10,054 nt of DNA. Origin: Bacteroidaceae bacterium (lineage in GTDB: Bacteria > Bacteroidota > Bacteroidia > Bacteroidales > Bacteroidaceae). Every line of letters starts with the position of its first letter. The stretch's first letter is position 1. Where the stretch lies: positions 13,360-23,413 of the forward strand of contig JABUUG010000013.1 of the NCBI GenBank assembly GCA_021443285.1. Reading direction: 5' to 3'. Both the position numbers and the translations under genes were made by a program. A model generated the notes under the pieces. It was given only the letters and a program-made list of their open reading frames with translations. It was not told the origin of the DNA and did no database searches. Positions 5,083 through 10,054 of this stretch are shown piece after piece.

Positions 5083-7421
5083 AACACCTTCTCACCCTCC
5101 TCCTGCTCGCCCTCGCATCCGCAATGCACGCACAGGGCAATGGCAATCCCATCCTCCCCGGATATTTCGCCGACCCGACAATCAAGAAATTTGGCGACAC
5201 ATATTATATATATGCCACCACCGACGGCAGCGGCGCAGGCTTCGGACCGGCGCAGTGCTGGCAGAGCAAGGATATGGTGAACTGGACGATAATGCCCATG
5301 AACTGGCCCGACAGCCACTGGATATGGGCGCCGGATGTGATGAAGCACACCGACGGGAAATACTACTACCTCTACTGCCAGCCGTGCAAGCTGCACCTCG
5401 GCGTGGGCGACACCCCCCGCGGCCCATGGAAGAATGTGCTCGGAGAGAGCGAGGCAGTGCTTGTGGAAGACCGCTTCGTGAAAAACGCCATAACACTCGA
5501 CGGGCAAACCTTCGTTGACGACGATGGCGAAGTGTATATGTATTGGGGTACATGGGGCATATACAAGGACTTCGGATGCGGCACCGGGCGACTGAACAAA
5601 GACCTGAAGTCATTCGCCGAGACACGCCTGATAGTGAACACAGAGGCTACCGACTTCTTCGAAGCGCCATTCGTGATAAAGAAGGACGGCGTGTATTACC
5701 TGACATACTCTTCCGGCTCATGCCACGACCACACCTACCGCGTGCAGTACGCCACGAGCAAGAAGCCGATGGGCCCGTACAAATACGGCGGCTGTATACT
5801 CGAAACAAACGAGGACGGCACGGTGCACGGCCCGGGACACCACAGCATACTCAAAGAAGGCAACGAATACTACATCGTATATCACCGCCACGACAACCCG
5901 CACTCCAACCGCGGCTTCCACCGCCAGATATGTATCGACAAACTGGAGTTCGGCCCGAAACACACAATAAGGAAGGTTACGCCTACACACAAGGGACTGG
6001 GCTATTTCGCAAGACCAACCGTGGAGTTACCAGACCTCGCCTACAAGAAGGCGGTGAAGGCATCGTCGTTCTACGATGATAACTTCAAGCCGGAGAACGC
6101 CACCGACGACGACAACGGCACACTATGGCGTCCGCGCACCACCGGGCAGGAATGGATTGAGATAGACCTCGGTGAGAGCAAGCAGATAAAGACCATCTGG
6201 ACACAGTTTGAATACGGCACGCAGTTCTACCAATACACCATAGAGACCTCCGCCGACGGGAAGAAATGGACAGTCTTCGCCGACAAGAGCAAGAACCGTC
6301 TCGCAGGGTCACCAATGGTGGACTTCGGCAACGTGAACGCCCGCTACGTGCGCCTGAACTACCTCGGCGGACAGAAGAAGGGCTTCGGCGGCGCGCTATG
6401 GAACATCAAGGTGTTCGGCAGCGAAGAGACATCTGCACCACAGCAGTGGATAGGCGCATCGCCGGCAGACTGGAACGGCATCTCGCTGGAGAACAACGAG
6501 GGGCAGTTGGCAGGCGAGTTCAATCTGACACGAGGCCACGCACGCATAGCAACCGTCGGCGGCAGACAGGCACTGGAGCTGTCCGGCAATGCCGAACTGC
6601 TCTATAACAACATTCCCGCCGCAAAGGAATACACCGCCACAATGTCGGTATATGAGAACGGGAAGTGGCAGCAGCGCGACCTGCAGCCCGCCAACGGCAA
6701 GCTCTCCATAACAGCAAACGAAACCGCATACATCACCAACATACGCCTATACAACTGGAAGCAGGAGCAGGTAGAGAAGGACTTTGATGCGGCATCCGAC
6801 ATTGTGCGGCTGCCGGTATGCGACGACTACACACACGGCACCATCATCGATATCTGCGCCGACGACTACCAGACGGGCGACACCGTAGGCTACATCCGGA
6901 ACAAAGGCATCGACGGATGGTTTGAGGCACAGAAAGCGCCCGCAATAATTGAGGCCATCGACGGCAAGAAGGCGTTCCGCTTCGACGGCAAACAGGTGTT
7001 CCGCTCATCGTTCGCCATGCCTGCCGCACTGCGCGACAACACACCATACTCCCTTGAAGCATGGATATACAACCCGGAGATGGAACTGAACGAGTGTGTC
7101 GCCGACTTCACAACCACCCACGACGAACTGGAGAAGATAATGCTCGTGAACGGCACAGAGCCTCGCTGCGGACTGATGAACCACTACGGATGGTATGAGG
7201 ACGCCGGCAGCAAAGAGGCGAAACAGTTTGAGAAGAAATGGCAGCATGTCCGCGTAGAGTTCGACGGACGCATGGAGAAGGTGTTCATCAACGACACCCT
7301 CATCAGCGAAAAAGACATACAACTGCTCATCAAGCCGTCGCAATACGCCACCATCGGACTGAACAACGAGAACGAATGGCCCTTCACCGGCTATATACAT
7401 AGCATAAAGCTGAAGCTATGA
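5079..7421 (+). CDS. Secreted multidomain GH43 arabinofuranosidase-like enzyme
   Basis: This 780-residue exported enzyme has a Sec signal peptide (1-18, cut after AMHA). The five-bladed propeller of GH43 covers about 22-315. Its three acidic catalytic residues are visible: base D32 in YFADPTI, pKa modulator D141 in TLDGQTFVDDDG, and acid E195 in FFEAPFVI. H254 in GPGHHS matches the histidine usually found at the propeller centre. A discoidin-like CBM32-type module follows (about 320-447: EWIEIDLGE, then ARYVRLNYLG and IKVFGSEE). Next comes an unassigned stretch (about 450-570) and a C-terminal LamG/concanavalin-like beta-sandwich (about 580-780: AFRFDGKQ, YSLEAWIY, ATIGLNNENEWPFTGYIHSIKL). 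Family activities include alpha-L-arabinofuranosidase, beta-xylosidase and beta-galactofuranosidase. The layout recalls subfamily GH43_34, but this cannot be fixed by eye. Its GH127 and GH97 neighbours favour an arabinose-side-chain role. It is probably co-transcribed with both flanking rightward genes. Catalytic family is firm; substrate is open. Confidence 0.92.
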   Translation: MKHLLTLLLLALASAMHAQGNGNPILPGYFADPTIKKFGDTYYIYATTDGSGAGFGPAQCWQSKDMVNWTIMPMNWPDSHWIWAPDVMKHTDGKYYYLYCQPCKLHLGVGDTPRGPWKNVLGESEAVLVEDRFVKNAITLDGQTFVDDDGEVYMYWGTWGIYKDFGCGTGRLNKDLKSFAETRLIVNTEATDFFEAPFVIKKDGVYYLTYSSGSCHDHTYRVQYATSKKPMGPYKYGGCILETNEDGTVHGPGHHSILKEGNEYYIVYHRHDNPHSNRGFHRQICIDKLEFGPKHTIRKVTPTHKGLGYFARPTVELPDLAYKKAVKASSFYDDNFKPENATDDDNGTLWRPRTTGQEWIEIDLGESKQIKTIWTQFEYGTQFYQYTIETSADGKKWTVFADKSKNRLAGSPMVDFGNVNARYVRLNYLGGQKKGFGGALWNIKVFGSEETSAPQQWIGASPADWNGISLENNEGQLAGEFNLTRGHARIATVGGRQALELSGNAELLYNNIPAAKEYTATMSVYENGKWQQRDLQPANGKLSITANETAYITNIRLYNWKQEQVEKDFDAASDIVRLPVCDDYTHGTIIDICADDYQTGDTVGYIRNKGIDGWFEAQKAPAIIEAIDGKKAFRFDGKQVFRSSFAMPAALRDNTPYSLEAWIYNPEMELNECVADFTTTHDELEKIMLVNGTEPRCGLMNHYGWYEDAGSKEAKQFEKKWQHVRVEFDGRMEKVFINDTLISEKDIQLLIKPSQYATIGLNNENEWPFTGYIHSIKLKL

Positions 7422-7439
7422 CTGAAAACGGAATTATTT

Positions 7440-7529
7440 TAACCGCAGATTCAGAATATCTAAATAGTAAATTCCAAAATAAACCTAATAGCTAAATAGT
7501 AAATAGTCTAATAGTAAATGAAACTATGA
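7440..7529 (+). promoter_or_regulatory. Duplicated leader and MKL minicistron of the second GH127 gene
   Basis: The 104-bp gap between the GH43 and second GH127 genes repeats elements of the previous gap: TAACCGCAGATT (7440-7451), AGTAAAT at 7466, 7498 and 7513, and a 38-bp block (7488-7525) with 34 matches to 5041-5078. The minicistron ATG AAA CTA TGA (7518-7529) overlaps the start codon at 7526. It encodes the same Met-Lys-Leu as the GH43 leader through a synonymous change, AAA for AAG. I find neither a terminator nor a -7 box here, which supports read-through from the upstream gene. Confidence 0.5.
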
Positions 7530-9922
7530 AAAATCTACTGCTCTCATGCCTGGCACTGCTCGCCGTTGGCACTACACAGGCACAAAAAATCAAGTCGGCA
7601 GGCTATCCTATCGACCCTGTTCCGTTCACATCGGTAAAGGTTACAGACGCCTTCTGGGGACAACGCCTCAAGGCATCGCGCGAAGTTACCATCCCGCTCG
7701 CCTTCAGCAAATGCGAGGAGACGGGACGATACATGAACTTCGTGAACGCAACCAGACCGTCTGACACCATCAAGGTGGGCGGCTACTCCTTCGACGACAC
7801 CGATGTATATAAGACCATCGAGGGTGCAAGCTACCTGCTGCAGACCTATCCCGACGCAAAGCTGAAGAAATACATCGACAGCGTGCTGACGATAGTTGCC
7901 GCCGCACAAGAGCCTGACGGATACCTCTACACCTCGCGCACGATGAACCCCAAGCACCCGCACGAGTGGGCTGGTAGCAAGCGCTGGGAGAAGGTGGAAG
8001 ACCTCTCGCATGAGTTCTACAATCTCGGACACATGGTGGAGGGCGCGATAGCCCACTATCAGGCTACGGGCAAGAAGAACTTCCTCAACATTGCCATCAA
8101 GTATGCCGACTGCGTATGCCGCGAGATTGGCGAAGGCAACGGTAAGGTGGTGCGCGTGCCGGGCCACCAGATAGCAGAGATGGCGCTCGCGAAGCTGTAT
8201 CTCGTAACTGGCGACAAGAAGTATCTCGACCAGGCGAAGTTCTTCCTCGACAAGCGCGGATACACATCGAGAAAAGACGAATATTCACAGGCGCACAAGC
8301 CGGTGCTGCAGCAGGACGAGGCTGTGGGACACGCCGTGCGCGCCGCATATATGTATGCCGGCATGGCTGATGTTGCCGCTCTCACTGGCGACAAGGGTTA
8401 CATCGACGCGATAGACCGCATCTGGGACAACATCGTAACGAAGAAGCTCTACATCACGGGCGGTATAGGCGCAACGAGCAATGGCGAGGCTTTCGGCAAG
8501 AACTATGAGCTGCCGAACATGAGCGCGTACTGCGAGACCTGCGCCGCCATCGGAAACGTGTATGTGAACTACCGCCTGTTCCTCCTCCACGGCGAGTCGA
8601 AATACTATGATGTACTGGAGCGCACACTCTACAACGGACTCATCTCCGGAGTGTCGCTCGACGGCGGCGGCTTCTTCTACCCCAACCCACTGGAGAGCAT
8701 CGGCCAGCACCAGCGCCAGCCGTGGTTCGGATGCGCATGCTGCCCGTCGAACATCTGCCGCTTCATTCCTTCGCTCCCCGGCTACATCTACGCCGTAAAG
8801 GGCAGCGATGTGTATGTGAACCTGTTCATGTCGAACACATCCAATATGAAGGTGAACGGCAAGGCAGTGCAGATTGAGCAGCAGACAGCATACCCATGGA
8901 ACGGCGACATCAATATCAAGGTTGCGAAGAACGCCGCAGGGCAGTTTGCAATGAAGATACGCATACCGGGATGGGTGAAGAACCAGGTGGTGCCAAGCAA
9001 CCTCTACACTTATTCCGACGACATACGCCCAAGCTACAGCATGAAGGTGAACGGCGAGGAAATGAAGGCTGACCTAAACAATGGCTACTTCACCATCGAC
9101 CGCAAGTGGAAGGCCGGCGATGTGGTGGCTGTTCATTTCGACATGGAGGCACGCACAGTGAAGGCTTCCAACAAAGTGGAGGCAGACAGAGGACGCGTGG
9201 CTGTGGAGCGCGGCCCTATCGTGTATTGCGCGGAGTGGTGCGACAACGACTACGATGTACTCTCGGCACTCGTCAACCAGTCGCCCAAGTTCACTGTTGT
9301 GGAGAAGAAAGACCTCCTCTGCGGCATAAACCAGCTCGTAACGGACGCACAGACGCTGAAGTTCGAGGGCGGCAAGCTCGTGGCAAAGGATGTGAAGCTC
9401 ACACTCATACCATACTACGCATGGTGTCACCGCGGTTCGGGCAAGATGGCGGTATGGCTGCCGCAAGACCTCAGCGCATGCCGCGCACAGATGCCGCCGA
9501 CACTCGCCAGCAAGAGCAAGATAGAGGCGTCGCACAAGGCAAGCTCCATCACAGCCATCAACGACCGCCTCGTGCCGAAGGATGAGTTCGACCGCTCCAT
9601 GCCTTACTACCACTGGTGGCCTAAGCAGGCCTCTACGGAGTGGATTTCCTACGAGCTGCCGACAGCAGAGACCATCTCACAGGCAACAGTATATTGGTTC
9701 GACGACGCCCCATGGGGCGGCTGCCGCGTGCCGAAATACTGGAAGATATACTACGACGAGAACGGACAGTGGAAGGAAGTGAAGGGCGCCGACAACTACG
9801 GCACAGAGAAGGGCGTCGGCAACACCGTACACTTCACGCCCGTTAAGACGAAGAAGGTGAAGCTCGAAGTGCGCCTGCCCGACGACAACGCCGCCGGAGT
9901 GTTTGAATGGGAAGTGAAGTAG
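7526..9922 (+). CDS. Secreted GH127 beta-L-arabinofuranosidase family enzyme
   Basis: This 798-residue enzyme is the second GH127 member of the window. The signal peptide (1-18, cut after GTTQA) has no lipobox, so it is probably soluble in the periplasm, unlike the lipoprotein paralogue at 85-2523. Active-site residues equivalent to HypBA1 are all present: E321 (NGEAFG) as candidate acid/base, E337 and C339 (YCETC) and C406 as zinc ligands, and C405 (GCACCPSN) as nucleophile. The alpha/alpha barrel spans about 30-420, followed by beta domains. The C-terminal part from about 670 (PYYHWWPK at 693-700, then VYWFDD, PKYWKIYYDENGQWKEV and a final FEWEVK) matches the same region of the paralogue and resembles a discoidin-like module. 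Similarity to the paralogue is high around the active site and lower between residues 140 and 210. The expected reaction is release of beta-L-arabinofuranose; GH127 also has members acting on related sugars. It is the last gene of the rightward cluster and is followed by a strong hairpin. Confidence 0.93.
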   Translation: MKNLLLSCLALLAVGTTQAQKIKSAGYPIDPVPFTSVKVTDAFWGQRLKASREVTIPLAFSKCEETGRYMNFVNATRPSDTIKVGGYSFDDTDVYKTIEGASYLLQTYPDAKLKKYIDSVLTIVAAAQEPDGYLYTSRTMNPKHPHEWAGSKRWEKVEDLSHEFYNLGHMVEGAIAHYQATGKKNFLNIAIKYADCVCREIGEGNGKVVRVPGHQIAEMALAKLYLVTGDKKYLDQAKFFLDKRGYTSRKDEYSQAHKPVLQQDEAVGHAVRAAYMYAGMADVAALTGDKGYIDAIDRIWDNIVTKKLYITGGIGATSNGEAFGKNYELPNMSAYCETCAAIGNVYVNYRLFLLHGESKYYDVLERTLYNGLISGVSLDGGGFFYPNPLESIGQHQRQPWFGCACCPSNICRFIPSLPGYIYAVKGSDVYVNLFMSNTSNMKVNGKAVQIEQQTAYPWNGDINIKVAKNAAGQFAMKIRIPGWVKNQVVPSNLYTYSDDIRPSYSMKVNGEEMKADLNNGYFTIDRKWKAGDVVAVHFDMEARTVKASNKVEADRGRVAVERGPIVYCAEWCDNDYDVLSALVNQSPKFTVVEKKDLLCGINQLVTDAQTLKFEGGKLVAKDVKLTLIPYYAWCHRGSGKMAVWLPQDLSACRAQMPPTLASKSKIEASHKASSITAINDRLVPKDEFDRSMPYYHWWPKQASTEWISYELPTAETISQATVYWFDDAPWGGCRVPKYWKIYYDENGQWKEVKGADNYGTEKGVGNTVHFTPVKTKKVKLEVRLPDDNAAGVFEWEVK

Positions 9923-9950
9923 TCTGATAAATAACAAGCCCAAACAGTTA

Positions 9951-9994
9951 GCAACCCATACCGGAACATCGTCTGGTATGGGTTGCACTTTTAT
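9951..9994 (+). terminator. Intrinsic terminator after the rightward cluster
   Basis: GCAACCCATACC (9951-9962) pairs perfectly with GGTATGGGTTGC (9975-9986). Three further inner pairs (GGA with TCT, one a G-T wobble) leave a six-base loop. ACTTTTAT follows, a short T-tract. It lies 28 bases after the second GH127 stop codon and marks the likely end of the transcript that includes the GH97, GH43 and GH127 genes. Confidence 0.82.
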
Positions 9995-10000
9995 CCCAAA

Positions 10001-10054
10001 TATGCGAGTAAGCAAGAGCAATGAAAACTTGTTTTCGTATTGCCGAGCGTGAGC
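10001..10054. repeat. Palindromic intergenic element, cut by window edge
   Basis: GCAATGAAAAC (10018-10028) faces GTTTTC-GT-ATTGC (10031-10043), an inverted repeat interrupted by one base on the left arm and two on the right. GCGAGTAAGC lies to its left and CGAGCGTGAGC to its right, both GAGC/GAGT-rich. There is no coding frame. It may be a copy of a repeated Bacteroidales intergenic palindrome, but only this copy is in the window. Confidence 0.4.

Noticed and set aside
4845..5507. Minus-strand frame of 220 codons across the GH97-GH43 gap
   Set aside because: Much of it mirrors the GH43 gene and the rest is translated repeat and AT-rich leader. No family resemblance is visible.
7411..7421. 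TGAAGCTATGA at the end of the GH43 gene as a third minicistron
   Set aside because: It equals the leader text at 5072-5082, but no gene starts at its ATG (7418). It is the normal Lys-Leu-stop end of the protein, so chance similarity is enough.
85..9922. Inverted GH127 paralogues as recombination arms for inverting the locus
   Set aside because: They are similar as proteins, but codons around the active-site motifs differ too much for long DNA identity. I saw no long shared stretch.

Overview
The window looks like part of a carbohydrate-utilisation locus from a Bacteroidales bacterium, with a Prevotella-like or Bacteroides-like genome most likely. Three things point there. All four proteins belong to glycoside hydrolase (GH) families typical of Bacteroidetes. 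The genes lack Shine-Dalgarno sequences. TAnnTTTG-type -7 boxes (the Bacteroidetes sigma-ABfr consensus) sit a short distance upstream of the divergent starts. No SusC/SusD pair, regulator, transporter, transposase, tRNA, rRNA or CRISPR array is visible, so this is probably the enzyme part of a larger polysaccharide utilisation locus.

Layout: bases 1-80 are a short tandem repeat cut by the left edge. A GH127 (beta-L-arabinofuranosidase family) lipoprotein gene runs leftward from 2523 to 85. A 322-bp divergent region (2524-2845) holds candidate promoters and a 21-bp tandem direct repeat that looks like an operator. Three genes then run rightward: a GH97 enzyme (2846-4837), a multidomain GH43 enzyme (5079-7421) and a second GH127 enzyme (7526-9922). 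A strong hairpin terminator at 9951-9994 follows, then a palindromic intergenic element at the right edge. The gaps between the rightward genes (241 and 104 bp) carry no clear promoter and share motifs with each other, so the three genes are probably co-transcribed.

Working together: all four proteins carry export signals (one lipoprotein, three Sec signal peptides). The GH127 pair should remove beta-L-arabinofuranose. The GH43 enzyme should remove alpha-L-arabinofuranose or a related furanose or pentose. The GH97 enzyme has the retaining-type active site found in alpha-galactosidases and in a beta-L-arabinopyranosidase. From memory, comparable GH127/GH43/GH97 sets occur in arabinogalactan loci of Bacteroides thetaiotaomicron. 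The best substrate guess is therefore the arabinose-rich side chains of plant arabinogalactan, arabinan or hydroxyproline-rich glycoproteins. This is inference.

The enzymes belong to known families, and I see no evidence of an entirely new system. The most interesting signals are non-coding: the 21-bp operator-like repeat, matching three-codon minicistrons (ATG AAR CTA TGA) that overlap two start codons, mutually exclusive hairpins ahead of the GH43 gene, and a terminator-like hairpin inside the GH97 gene.
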